Notes under the pieces: model-generated
The model's input: only the letters and a program-made list of their open reading frames with translations
Database searches by the model: none
What the model was told of the DNA's origin: nothing
DNA from: Hawksworthiomyces lignivorus
Taxonomy: Eukaryota > Ascomycota > Sordariomycetes > Ophiostomatales > Ophiostomataceae
DNA length: 64,000 bases
Reading direction: 5' to 3'
Assembly (NCBI GenBank): GCA_002917075.1
Contig: NTMA01000130.1
Coordinates: forward strand, 35,148-99,147
Shown: positions 54,272 through 64,000 of the stretch, one piece after another
How the letters are laid out: each line of letters starts with the position of its first letter
How positions within the stretch are numbered: the first letter of the stretch is position 1
Translations under genes and position numbers: made by a program

Positions 54272-55028
54272 AGCTGCTGCTTCTGGCGGGTGGGCACGTG
54301 ACAAGTCGGGCACCGGCCGGGGCGGCCGCCACCGGCGCCACGGCCTGCGCAAGGGCGGCGGCAGCAGAGCTGGCACCTCTGCGCCTGCGTCGACGGACCC
54401 AGACCAGCCCCTGCAGGCGCTGCCAGGCGCGGCCACCGTGACGACGGCCGCCATGGCCCTGTCCACGGTCAAGTCGACGGGCACGCGCACGCGGGCCGCC
54501 CTGGCCAGTCTGTTCCAGCGGCGGGCGAGGGGCGGTGGCAGCCGCGGCGGCAGCCGCGGCGGCAGCGCAAAGACGGCCATGCCTAGGCAGACACCCTCCG
54601 CCGCTGACGATGACGACGCCAAGAGCCACTACAGCCGCGACACCAAGATCTCCGCCATCACCACCAGCTCGTCGTCGTCGTCCCTGTCGTCCTGGTCGCC
54701 GTGGGCCGCGTCGTCGTCGTCCGCCAAGGCGGCGGCCGCCGCCGCCCGCCGCGAGACGCTCGACTGGTTCAGCCGCTACGCGTTCCGCCTTAAGCCGGGC
54801 AGCGCCTTCGGCCAGACCGGCGGCCACCACCAGGCCGCCGTCTACCTGCTCACCGACCTCATCAACCACCGCTGCGCCGGCTTCCAGAACTGCCGCGTCG
54901 CCGCCGAGATTGGCACCATCGCCGTCGTCGCCTTGCGCGACATCGAGCCCGGCGAGGAGGTCACCATCAACTACAGCAAGGCCGTCAAGGACTTCCAGTG
55001 CAAGGGGGAGTGCTGCATGCGGAAGTAG
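53637..55028 (+). CDS. SET-like domain protein with low-complexity insert
   Basis: Single exon of 463 aa. The N-terminal 85 residues are Ser/Thr/Glu-rich and probably disordered. A SET-like N-part is seen at about 90-125 (VDLQVRLNDDPTLGFCVYAQ, RRFVRGERLFRERTALEAT). The C-part has LINHRCAGFQNCRVAAEIG (Asn410-His-Arg-Cys in place of the classical NHSC), IAVVALRDIEPGEEVTINYS and a closing Cys motif (CKGECC). Between them lies a 230-residue insert with about 17 consecutive Ala, Arg/Gly repeats (RGGGSRGGSRGG) and poly-Ser. The arrangement fits a fungal SET-domain family distinct from the SMYD gene 4 kb away, as no MYND finger is present. The His-Arg-Cys variant leaves catalytic activity uncertain. 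Confidence 0.8.
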
Positions 55029-55771
55029 AGAGGAGAAGAGGAGGCGCGTTTTTAATTTTCTTTTTTTTAGTTTTGTACTTTTTTTTTTTTGTTGCCTTGC
55101 TTTTCGCTCATCCTCATTTTAGTTTCTTGGCAAAAAGGCGTTCTCGGTCGGGAAAATTGGATGGGCCATAGCACACGGAGTACGGAAAATGATGATGGCA
55201 TCCAGAGCCGTTTTTCTAGTCTCTGGCTTTTTGCAGCTTTTCTTCTCTTTTTCACGCATCATAGCTTAGCGGCGTACATCATATATCGTCACAATCCATT
55301 GTCACGACTCTATCACGACTCTGAGATCTTGCGCTTTCTTTTTATGCTTTTTTTTATTGAGATCGACTACCGAATATTGTTTTTCAGATAGTCTCCTTTG
55401 GAACTTGCATGAGACAAAAGGAAGAAACAAAACCCCATCTGCCCTTCTACTAGACAGCATGAATGAGAGCCCGTGAAAATCCAAAACCTTTATTCGCGCC
55501 ATAGTATTTTGTTCCGTGACTCGGAAGGACCTGGTTTCTGCTCGCCACTCTGGAAATCTTGCGCTCTCTTTTGCTCAGTGCACACATACAAACCCCGTTT
55601 TGTGCCTGAAGGGTTGAGCCCTTCCTCCCCCTTATCGACGGACGCCCCTAAGAATCCCTAGCCATTTTTGACCGACGTTTTCGTAAACAAACACAGGCGA
55701 CAACAAAAAAAATAGAGAGGATAAATGCGGGTAAAAAACGGAGAGAGAACAAGCCGGTTCGTTCGATTCGT
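55029..55771. other. Convergent 3' intergenic region, SET-like gene and RPS15
   Basis: Non-coding and T-rich. No gene recognised. It should contain the 3' ends of both transcripts. Confidence 0.45.
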
Positions 55772-56527
55772 TTACTTGAGGGGGATGAAACGAGACGAGT
55801 GGGTGGCACCGATACCGGGCCGACCGTGCTTGACGGGCCGGTAGGAGATGGAGAACTCGGCCAGGTAGTGGCCGACCATCTCGGGCTTGATCTCGACCTG
55901 GTTGAACTCCTTGCCGGAGTAGATGCCGATAACGCTGCCGATCATCTCGGGGACGACGATCATGTCACGCAGGTGGGTCTTGACCACGTCGGGCTTCTCG
56001 TTGGGCTTGGCCTCCTGCTTGGCCTTCCGCAGCTTCTTGATCAGGCCCATGGGCTTCCGCTTCAGACCGCGGTTGATCCGGCGCCGGGCACGGGCGTGCA
56101 CAACATCGCGCAGCTCATCGGAGCCAAGGTCGAGCAGCCTAGAGAAAAAGGAAGACAGAGCGTTAATACAAAAGATTTCGTTCGTTTTTTGCGTCATCTG
56201 CTGTTTCGAGCCACACAGCCTGAGAGGGATTGGGGGGGTTGCAAACGTACTGGTCGAGGTCAATGCCCCGGTAGGAGAACTTGCGGAACGCTCTCTTGCG
56301 CTTAAGCTCAGCGGCCTCCTCGGCGTTCTAAAGACAGGAAAAAGGAATTGTCAGTCTTTGCTTGTCCCTGGTAATTGTTTCCCCATGACATCTTGTGCCT
56401 GCCATCCTCGATCTCTCCCTCTCTTGTCGTCGATGCCACCTCTCGACGAGTCCTAGTCGTCCAGCAAACAACGCTCCATAAAGAGCGAAAGGAAAAAAGG
56501 GCTTTCACATACGTATTCGTCAGCCAT
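55772..56527 (-). CDS. RPS15: 40S ribosomal protein S15 (uS19)
   Basis: Component of the small-subunit head near the decoding region. Exons on the minus strand: 56527-56513 (five codons, MADEY), 56327-56251 and 56138-55772, giving 152 aa, the usual size for eukaryotic uS19. Diagnostic segments are [60 protein letters not shown] and the C-terminal [17 protein letters not shown]. Intron 1 interrupts the gene after codon 5, as in many fungal ribosomal protein genes. Several CCAAT boxes lie 180-260 bp upstream. The codons used are those of a highly expressed gene. Confidence 0.96.
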
Positions 56528-56958
56528 ATTTGCGGTTTGGTGATGATTCAAAGAAAAGTCTGGCTCCTTGAATTCGACGGTTGAGTTGGAGGGATGAAGA
56601 GCGACAGATTTTGGTTCGGTTATACGCAGACAGAGAGGACTGGGAAAGAAAAAAACTATTCACAATGGGGGCAGAGGGGGGATCGATTTCCAGGCGGGAA
56701 AAAAAATTGGCCCAATCACGGGCGACATAGAAAGCCCATAGGGTTCGTTTGCCCTTGGGGCTTCATACAATCCAATCAGCCAATGAAAAGAGATCTTCAT
56801 TAATTATGTAATTAATTGATATCACGTGGAAATTTTGGATTTTGCTCCGTTTATTTCAATATCAGAAAAATACGGAGTACTGATTTTTACATATTCGCTT
56901 TGATTGCTATATTGTCTAATTGGCCCCCTCTCCACTTTGAGACCCTCTCGCCAGTCTC
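56528..56958 (-). promoter_or_regulatory. RPS15 promoter region with CCAAT boxes
   Basis: Between the RPS15 start and the GH53 stop, both on the minus strand. CCAAT boxes occur at 56712-56716, 56772-56776 and 56780-56784, with an inverted box (ATTGG) at 56706-56710. A palindromic tacggagta 9-mer lies at 56871-56879, and the segment from about 56800 is AT-rich. Confidence 0.5.
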
Positions 56959-58122
56959 CTAGATCTCGGAGAAGACCGACAGGCTCGAGAGGGCCTGCCC
57001 GGACTGCGACACCATGAGATTGTCGGCGCAGGACGACCCGAGGTTGGCGTTGTGCACCCAGGCGGGCTCCCAGTAGAAGAGGCCGCTGCCGCCTTTGACG
57101 CCGGCGACGGCGTCGGCGACGGCCTTGACCCAGGTGGCCTGCCCTGCGGCCGTGAAGGGGATGGCCTTGGCGTCGCTGGGGAAGGCGTAGCGCGGGCTCG
57201 GGCAGGACGTGGGCCAGTCGGTCTCGGCGACGACGAGCTCCTTGCCCCAGGCGTCGGCCATGTTCTGCAGGGAGGCGCGCAGGCTCGCCAGCGTGGCGCT
57301 GGCGCTGTAGAAGGGGTAGTAGGAGACGCCCATGACGTCAAAGTCGCCCGCGGCGAGCGTGCCGCTGCTGCCGCTGCCGCTTCCAGAATCCTTGGCCTTG
57401 GCGTCCAGCACGCGGCTGTAGAAGTTCTTTTGCGTGTTCCAGTTCCACCCGTTGTCGAGGTGGATCATGATCTTGGGCAGCGGACGCAGCTTGGACGCAC
57501 GGACGCCCGAGGCGGCCGCGTGCAGCAGCGCGCCGATGCTGTCGTAGGACTTGGTCGAGCCGACCGGCCACAGCAGGCCCGCGGTGATCTCGTTGCCGAT
57601 GGAGATGATGGACATCGGCGGAAGGGCGGTCGCGCTCGCATTGGCGCCGCCGCCGCCGCCGCCGCCGCCGCTTCCACCTGCCGCCGCGTAGTCGTCTGCA
57701 AAGGCGTCGCACACGTCCCGCGTGTAGTTGAACAGCTGGGCCGTCAGCCCGTCCAGCGTGCGCGGCCAGCCTGCCGGGATAGCCTGGTGGCCCGGGTCCG
57801 CCCAGGTATCCGAGTAGTGCAGGTCGAGATACACGGCCAGGCCCGCAGCCCGCGCGCGCCGCGCGAGCGCCAGGTTGTACTTGAGGTTGTAGGCGCCGCT
57901 GTTGGCCGTGGGGTTCACCCACAGGCGCTGGCGCACCATGTTGACGCCGCTGGCCGCTAAGATGGCCTCGAGCTTGCCTGCCTGACCCGCTGCGTTCTTG
58001 TATGTGACGCCCGCCGCCTCCTCCACGGCCACGGAGGACCAGTCCACGCCGCGGTATGCGAGGGACGCGGCCGCCGTAGCATGCGCGGCAGCCGCGGTCA
58101 CCAAGAGCGTTGAAAATCTCAT
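56959..58122 (-). CDS. Secreted GH53 endo-beta-1,4-galactanase
   Basis: Hydrolyses beta-1,4-galactan side chains of pectin (arabinogalactan type I) outside the cell. Single exon of 387 aa with a signal peptide (MRFSTLLVTAAAAHATAAA). GH53 marks run in order: YRGVDWSSV, NMVRQRLWVNP, GLAVYLDLHYSDTWADPGHQ, the acid/base motif SIGNEIT (Glu178), IMIHLDNGWNW, DFDVMGVSYYPF, the nucleophile motif VVAETDWP (Glu300), and LFYWEPAWV. Both catalytic glutamates are present. A loop near residue 150 carries a run of Gly (SGGGGGGGGANAS), which is unusual but lies between core strands. Length is close to characterised fungal GH53 enzymes (about 340-360 aa) plus this insert. It implies an ability to use plant cell wall material. 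Confidence 0.92.
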   Translation of the reverse strand: MRFSTLLVTAAAAHATAAASLAYRGVDWSSVAVEEAAGVTYKNAAGQAGKLEAILAASGVNMVRQRLWVNPTANSGAYNLKYNLALARRARAAGLAVYLDLHYSDTWADPGHQAIPAGWPRTLDGLTAQLFNYTRDVCDAFADDYAAAGGSGGGGGGGGANASATALPPMSIISIGNEITAGLLWPVGSTKSYDSIGALLHAAASGVRASKLRPLPKIMIHLDNGWNWNTQKNFYSRVLDAKAKDSGSGSGSSGTLAAGDFDVMGVSYYPFYSASATLASLRASLQNMADAWGKELVVAETDWPTSCPSPRYAFPSDAKAIPFTAAGQATWVKAVADAVAGVKGGSGLFYWEPAWVHNANLGSSCADNLMVSQSGQALSSLSVFSEI

Positions 58123-58640
58123 CGTGAAATGATTCTAGTCACCGAAGGCTGATCAGATTGGAGCGCATAGCTACCAGATCGTCAGATATCAAAATCATGC
58201 TGCCGTATGATCTAGATTAAATATTCGAAGGAGAACAAAAAGTACGGGCGGAGAAGATTCCGGGGTAAATGAGCTCTTAATTCGGTTCGGCGAGGAAGCG
58301 GCCATTCCATATTGCAGTGGGGAGGGGAGAAGTTGTTTAAACTGCCCAGTCGGTTACAATTTCCAATTAACCCATCGATAAAAGCTTCCAACCGGAGCAC
58401 AATTCTAGATTTCATCGAATTATATGAAACAAGGAGCAGGGTGTCTTGTTATCGCTGGCATCTCCTCACAGCTCAGTTCACGTAATCGAAAGACTCAAAA
58501 TTCTCCGAGGCTCTGGTATCGGTCCGTTTACATACGATTTCTTCTGGATGCGCTTCCCCCTCTTTGTCGTATGCCGGGAGTTGTCAAAATATGAAAATGG
58601 TTTTATTGCTTGTCTGTTTTACTCTGTAAACACATGTAGC
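58123..58640. other. Intergenic region, GH53 promoter and FN3K 3' flank
   Basis: AT-rich upstream region of the minus-strand GH53 gene. No ORF seen. No regulator site could be assigned with confidence. Confidence 0.45.
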
Positions 58641-59767
58641 TCAACCGTATTTCTTCAGCAGCTTCCGCATCATAGACATCGCTCCGCTGCGGTAGCTGCC
58701 TCCAAACAGCGCATAGTGGTTCAGATGGTGGTATCTGTCGTTGCTCCTGTTAGCATGTAGTAGAGACAAAAGCAGCCGCGTAGGTTCGGCGGAGCGTAGA
58801 CTCACAGCTCATACAGCGCAAGCCGGTCCTCCCACTCGTCAGCCGGCTCGTCCTTGGGCACCAGCGCGCCGTACTCGCGCCAGAAGCCGGCGCCGAACCC
58901 GCCGAACATGCGCATGATGCCCAGCTCGTACTCGGCGTGCCCATACACGCACGCCGGGTCGTAGACGACTTCTTCGACCCCCTCTTCTGCGCTGCCGCTG
59001 CCGCCGCCGCCACCGGCCGCGCCCACGATCCGGCCTCGCCCGTGGTTGCCGCTCCAGAGGTCGCCGTGCACGACGACGGGCACGACGTTGCCGCCACCCA
59101 GCTGCGCGCTGCGCCGCAGGTGGCCGTCCCGCAGCAGGCGCGGCACTACGACGGCGGCGGTGCGCTCGACGGCGTCGGTCAGCGCGGCGTCGGGCCCGCC
59201 GTTGTTGCTCAGGCAGGCGCGCAGGACGGCCCGCAGCCGGCCGTCGGCGTAGAATTCGGCCCACGACGCCCGCCAGGCATTGTCCTGCACGGTGGCGCCG
59301 CAGCAGGTCGGCACGGGGAACCCAAACGGCTTGCCGGGAGGCGCGCCGGTATCCTGCGCCAGCTTGGTGTGGAGCTCCGCCAGCTTGGAGGCAAAGGACC
59401 GACCCGAGCCAGCACCGCCCCCACCGCCAGCCCCGCCGCCGAGCTCGAGAAAGTCGGTGGCCAAAAAGTGCGCTCCCGGTCGGTCGCGCAAGGCTCCGTG
59501 GGCGCGCGCGCGGGGGCAGAAGTGGGGCACGGCATCGGCGATGGCGTTGAGCGAGGCATACTCGCCCCGGAACATAACGGCGGCGTCCGCACCCGCACCC
59601 GTCTTGACAAAATACTGCCGCAGCTCTCCATCGTCGTGAGTGTCACCACGGAGGTGGCCGGTCAGCTGAAAGGTGGAAGAGAAGCCGGACCCGCCATGAG
59701 AGCGGATGGTCGCTGTATTGGGTTCTAGGCCAAGCGCGTCCAGAATCGCCGAGTCAACGGCAGGCAT
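58641..59767 (-). CDS. Fructosamine-3-kinase family protein (ketosamine kinase)
   Basis: Phosphorylates protein- or amine-bound sugars (fructosamines, ribulosamines) as a deglycation repair step (family knowledge). Exons 59767-58806 and 58734-58641 give 351 aa. The kinase-like fold shows SHGGSGFSSTFQLTG, YFVKTG (likely ATP-binding Lys), MFRGEYASLNAI, HFLATDFLELGG, KLAELHTKLA, FGFPVPTCCGATVQDN, the catalytic loop HGDLWSGN (His234, Asp236), and YDPACVYGHAEYELGIMRMF. The last exon adds the family C-terminus YHHLNHYALFGGSYRSGAM. Without that exon the protein would end at LYEL, short of conserved residues, so the intron at 58735-58805 is well supported. Gly-rich inserts lie at about residues 110-125 and 245-260. 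Confidence 0.9.
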
Positions 59768-61215
59768 GGCTAAGGCGATATGTGTCACTCGCACACGGCA
59801 CGACTTGCCTTTTCCAAAAATTTTAAAATTACACCCCCTAGGATTCAAAGAAATAAAGATCAGACGTCGAGTCCGCAGGATACACAAGTGCTTCACCGCT
59901 ACAGACACGTTGATAAAATTTGGTGGACTGACGTCAAAACAGATTACAGATTGAGTCGACGAAGAAAAGTTCTAGTTATCCCCTTTCAGGTGATGAGTGG
60001 CGCAACTCTTTTGGCAGACACGTAAATTCTTATTAACCATCATCATAAATACATATGCTGAGCAAACTTTTCTGCCGTTGTGGTAAAATAAAAAATAAAA
60101 ATAAAATAAAAAATGTATAGAATAGATCTTTGCGAGTGAAAGAAAACGCGCGAATGCATAAGTTAGAATCCAGATTTTGAACTTCATCGTCTATCCGACA
60201 CCAGCAATACCAAAAAAAGAGACAACACTTTACGCCGACGCACAAAGCTACTAATCAATAAGTTGAAGCGACGAAACTCCTGCATCTTGCATTTGTGTCT
60301 GGGTAGATTGAGTATATCAAGTGGGATAAAAGGAAGACATGTTTTCTCTGTAGTTTTTTTTTTTTTTTTAAGGGGGAGGGTTATGAACTGTACGGTAGAT
60401 TGCGATGCTTCTTTTTTCTATCCCTCGAATTTGCCATGAAAAGCAAGGTTATAAATTCTACTGAACCGAACCTAGACTATTTTTTTTTTTTGCCCTTGGA
60501 ATAGTTTTGTAACATGCGAACCAGAAGACTTCTGTCTAAGATGTCAGTGATGTGCACTGCCATGGAGGAACTATTTGTCCAAGTTGAGCCGTGAAGCGGG
60601 GCTGGTGCCCAACTAAGAATGATTTGGGGCTCATCCCCTTGGGCGGCTCCCGCCGTTATTTAGTCCGCAGCCTTGCCGATGAGAGATGAAATTGTATCAA
60701 CCTACATAGGCACGATATATTATCTCTCTTACTCCACGAGAACCACTTCTTAGCCTACTTTCTTTGATCTATCGACCACCACTATTTTCCTATTGAACCA
60801 CAGCATCCTACATCTGAATAATTGCTCCCTTGACGGCCTAGCCTAAAACACGACATCGCTCGAATGGAAACTTAACTGAGCAACGTCTCGTACACATGTA
60901 TTTGGTGGATTGGCGGAGTTTTACTATGAACCAAAAAATGAGCATTCGCTCTCGAATTTAGCGTAATTTCTACAATAGCCCGCAATTCTCTGCAAGGCAC
61001 ATCAGATTCGGCTCGCAGCACTCATGTAGGGCCTTACTTTCAGATGTAGTTCGCTGGCATAACTCGGAAACCTGTACGCTGTCCGCTTGCTAACCTCGAT
61101 AGGCAGTGCTATATTTTCCTCCGATGAGCGAGTTATTATCTGTTCACCAAGGCTGCTACGTTTCAACCTGACTGAGATCCATTCCTATCGGCCTCGTCCA
61201 GCCGCATGCGAAACA
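59768..61215. other. AT-rich region upstream of the HNWD gene
   Basis: No supported gene. It contains T-runs (about 60355-60370 and 60480-60492) and an A/T-rich block at 60080-60115. The last kilobase should include the HNWD promoter and leader; the coding frame is open 129 nt above the chosen ATG but without another ATG. Confidence 0.45.
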
Positions 61216-64000
61216 ATGCGTCTTTTGCAACGCCGTGACACTGGCGAGTTCAGTTTTACCAAGGATTTCGCGGATCATGAGGCGACCCCTCCTTATGCAA
61301 TCCTTTCGCACACTTGGGAGGATGATCAAGAGATCACCTTTCAAGACATGATAGATGGTCCTGGAAAAAGCAAGACCGGCTATGCCAAGATCCAATTCTG
61401 CGCACAACAAGCCCAAAGCGATGGCTTAGGATACTTTTGGGTGGATACCTGCTGCATCGATAAATCGAATAACGCCGAGCTTCAGAAAGCTATTAACTCG
61501 ATGTTTCGTTGGTACCAGAACGCGGAGAAGTGCTACGTCTATCTACGAGATGTGTCAACGAGTCAGGATACAAACGGAGCGGTCTCAGAGTATCCTTGGG
61601 AGTCGGTTTTTCGACAAAGTAAGTGGTTTACCCGGGGATGGACCCTCCAAGAGCTCCTTGCCCCTGCTTCCGTCGAATTCTTCTCTCTGGAATGGAAGAA
61701 ACTTGGCGACAAACGATCCCTGAGACAATGCATCTATAAAATCACGGGAATTCCTGTTGAAGCGCTGAAAGGAGCACCTTTGTCTCAATTTAGTAACAAA
61801 GAGCGATTTTCATGGATGGAAAGCCGTCAGACGAAGGTCGAAGAAGATAAAGCGTACTCACTACTTGGTATTTTTGACGTTGAAATGCCCCTTCGATATG
61901 GAGAAGGATCTGCGAGTGCGTTTAGTCGGCTTGAGGAGGAGATTGACAAGTTGAATAGATGCCTCCAAGACCTACGTATCACCGATCCCCGTGATGACAA
62001 GAAACGCATTGAGGATACTAAAGGTGGTTTGTTAGAGGATTCATATTGTTGGATCCTCGAAAACGCCGAGTTCCAACAATGGCGAGACGGTCAACAAAGC
62101 CAGCTGTTATGGATTAAGGGCGATCCTGGCAAGGGGAAGACAATGCTGCTCTGCGGAATCATCACTGAGCTGCAGAAGGCATTGGGCAAACACCTCTCTT
62201 ATTTCTTCTGCCAGGCCACCGAGGTACGACTGAGCAATGCGGTGGCCGTGTTACGCGGTCTCATCTACCTACTAGTCCTCCAACAGCCGGCACTCATCTC
62301 GTATGTTCAGGAGCGCTACGACCATGCGGGTAGGCAGCTTTTTGAGGATGGAAACGCCTGGGAAGCTTTGTCAAAGATACTGGCAGCGATACTCGAGGAC
62401 CCAAGATCGAAAAGTACGGTTCTGATTATTGACGCCCTCGACGAATGCACAACGAATCGACGTCAACTTCTTGGCTTTATTGCAAAACCCTCTCCTGTCA
62501 AATGGATTGTGTCTAGCCGCAATTGGCTAGAAATCGAGGAGGTCTTGAACAAGGCGAGGCAGAAGGTCAAGCTACACCTTGAGCTGAATGAGGACTCGAT
62601 CTCTCAAGCAGTTGGCGCATACGTCAGACACAAGGTGAAAGAACTGACAGACCTTAAGAACTACGATATGGAAACAAAGAACGCTGTCCAATGCCATTTG
62701 GTTAACAATGCCGACGGTACCTTTCTCTGGGTGGCCTTGGTCTGTCAAGAACTCGCTGACCCTAAGGTCCGAAAGCGGCACACACTTGCCAAGTTGAAGT
62801 CGTTCCCACCAGGGCTGGGTCCTCTCTACCGGCGAATGATGGATCAAATTAATGATTCGAATGACGAAGGCCTTTGTAAGCAGATCTTGGCTCTTGTTTC
62901 GGCTGTATACCGTCCTGTTTCTTTACAGCAGTTGAAAGTCCTTTCTGAGTCGCTCGAGGACTTTGACTATGACGACCTGAAAGATATCATTAGCTCTTGT
63001 GGTTCTTTCTTGGCTCTTCGAGAAGAGGTCATTTACTTTGTGCATCAATCAGCCAAAGATTTCCTTCTTCAGAATACATGTAGCGAAATCTTTCCTTCGG
63101 GTATCGTGCATCAACACTATACTCTTTTCTCGAGGTCTTTACAAGCTTTGTTAAGTACCCTCCGACGCGATATGTACAATTTAAATGATCCAGGATATTC
63201 CATCGATCAAGTTTTATTGCCTAATCCCGATCCATTGTCTTTAATTCGGTATTCATGTACTTACTGGGTTGACCACCTCAACGACTCGATTCTTAAAGAG
63301 AGAATGGATGACAACAAAGATCTGCAAGATGACAACGTTGTTCATAAATTCCTCAAAGAGAAATACCTATATTGGTTAGAGTCTTTGAGTTTATTACGAG
63401 ATATATCGACGGGAGTCAATGCCATATACAAACTTGAAGCTTTAATAGTGAGTTATAATTACTACGTATTTATCAAAGACTGTCTAACATAATTATAGAA
63501 AGACGAGAAAGGGCGACAACTGGCAAACCTACTGCGAGACGCGCGTCGATTTATTCTTTTTCACAGACCGTCGATAGAGATTGCTCCATTGCAGGTTTAT
63601 GTATCAGCACTCGTGTTCAGTCCCGAGCACAGCTTGATTAAAGAGCTCTTTAAAAAAGAAGAACCGGACTGGATATTATCGAAATCAAGAATGATATCAG
63701 ATTGGAACGCTTGTCTGCAGACGCTTGAAGGCCATAGAAACTGGGTTAGTGCTGTGGCCTTCTCGCCAGACGGCAAGATGATTGTGTCGGCTTCTTACGA
63801 TCAGACCGTACGACTCTGGGACGCGGCGACGGGTGTACACCGGCAGACGCTCAAAGGCCACAGCGACTCGGTTAATGCTGTGGCCTTCTCGCCAGACGGC
63901 AAGATGATTGTGTCGGCTTCTGACGATCAGACCGTACGGCTCTGGGACGCGGCGACGGGTGTACACCGGCAGACGCTCAAAGGCCATAGCGGCTGGGTTA
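61216..64000 (+). CDS. HET-NACHT-WD40 (HNWD) NLR-like protein, 3' truncated by the window edge
   Basis: STAND-class ATPase like Podospora HET-E/HET-D/HET-R, which mediate heterokaryon incompatibility and probably wider non-self recognition (family knowledge). Exons 61216-63447 and 63499 to beyond 64000, phase 0. The N-terminal HET domain starts at residue 27 (YAILSHTWEDDQEITFQDM, FWVDTCCIDKSNNAELQKAI, MFRWYQNAEKCYVYLRDV, RGWTLQELLAP) and runs to about 230, ending with DKAYSLLGIFDVEMPLRYGE. The NACHT domain has Walker A GDPGKGKT (302-309) and Walker B LIIDALDEC (403-411). A helical region with HQSAKDFLL follows. WD40 units of 42 residues start at residue 818 (LEGHRNWVSAVAFSPDG, VRLWDAATG) and continue off the edge. 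No stop or frameshift interrupts the visible part. The full repeat number cannot be seen. Confidence 0.93.
63718..64000 (+). repeat. 126-bp near-identical WD40 tandem repeats
   Basis: Units at 63718-63843 and 63844-63969 differ at only about 9 of 126 positions; a third unit begins at 63970 and leaves the window. Each encodes one 42-aa WD40 blade ending in LWDAATGVHR. Confidence 0.95.

Noticed and set aside
57052..57960. 302-codon frame antisense to the GH53 gene
   Set aside because: GC-rich mirror of a gene with intact catalytic motifs.
63448..63492. Direct read-through after GCT TTA ATA in the HNWD gene, ending at 63492
   Set aside because: The gtgagt donor, a tctaacat branch site and a ttatag acceptor give a 51-nt intron, and the frame then continues into WD40 repeats.
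1..64000. CRISPR array, rRNA genes or biosynthetic gene cluster
   Set aside because: No spaced identical direct repeats of CRISPR type, no rRNA sequence, and no polyketide, peptide or terpene synthase gene in the window.

Overview
This window is nuclear DNA from a filamentous ascomycete (Pezizomycotina), most likely a Sordariomycete. The signs are short introns (about 50-135 nt) with GT..AG ends and CTAAC-type branch sites, GC-rich coding exons against less GC-rich spacers, pyrimidine-rich leaders, and a gene set that includes 2EXR, GT69/CAP59, DUF3716-like, a complex I 17.8 kDa subunit and a HET-NACHT-WD40 gene. I recognise 19 protein-coding genes and one doubtful orphan. I see no tRNA, rRNA, CRISPR array or intact transposon.

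Layout. 1-2765 (-): MMS19/MET18, cut by the left edge. 3884-5044 (+): cytosolic NAD-dependent methylene-THF dehydrogenase (MTD1). 5717-6732 (-): mitochondrial two-RRM protein whose start codon appears to be split by an intron. 9710-12013 (+): 2EXR-domain protein. 12014-22831: 10.8 kb without a recognisable gene, carrying a G22 and a C23 homopolymer and most copies of a recurrent TACGGAGTA motif; it ends in the long pyrimidine-rich leader of a bHLH transcription factor (22832-24582, +). 26024-27691 (+): GT69 glycosyltransferase. 28284-29353 (-): peroxisomal membrane protein 4. 33407-37786 (+): large multi-pass membrane protein of unknown function.

38356-39012 (-): doubtful acidic orphan. 40639-42790 (+): PTS1 receptor PEX5. 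43287-45827 (-): REX1-type RNA exonuclease. 46494-47513 (+): small Cys-rich DUF3716-like protein. 47778-49673 (-): SET-MYND protein. 50032-51390 (-): ER nucleotide exchange factor SIL1. 52103-52817 (+): complex I 17.8 kDa-type subunit. 53637-55028 (+): second SET-like protein. 55772-56527 (-): ribosomal protein uS19 (RPS15). 56959-58122 (-): secreted GH53 endo-galactanase. 58641-59767 (-): fructosamine-3-kinase family protein. 61216 to the right edge (+): HET-NACHT-WD40 (HNWD) NLR-like gene, truncated inside its WD40 array.

The genes are mostly unrelated housekeeping functions: Fe-S maturation and genome stability, one-carbon metabolism, mitochondria, peroxisomes, ER folding, RNA processing and translation. 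There is no biosynthetic cluster. The most dynamic element is the HNWD gene at the right edge: its WD40 units are near-identical 126-bp repeats whose few differences concentrate in a handful of codons, the pattern known from fungal self/non-self recognition genes. All exon coordinates were inferred by eye from splice signals, reading frame and family knowledge, without transcript data.
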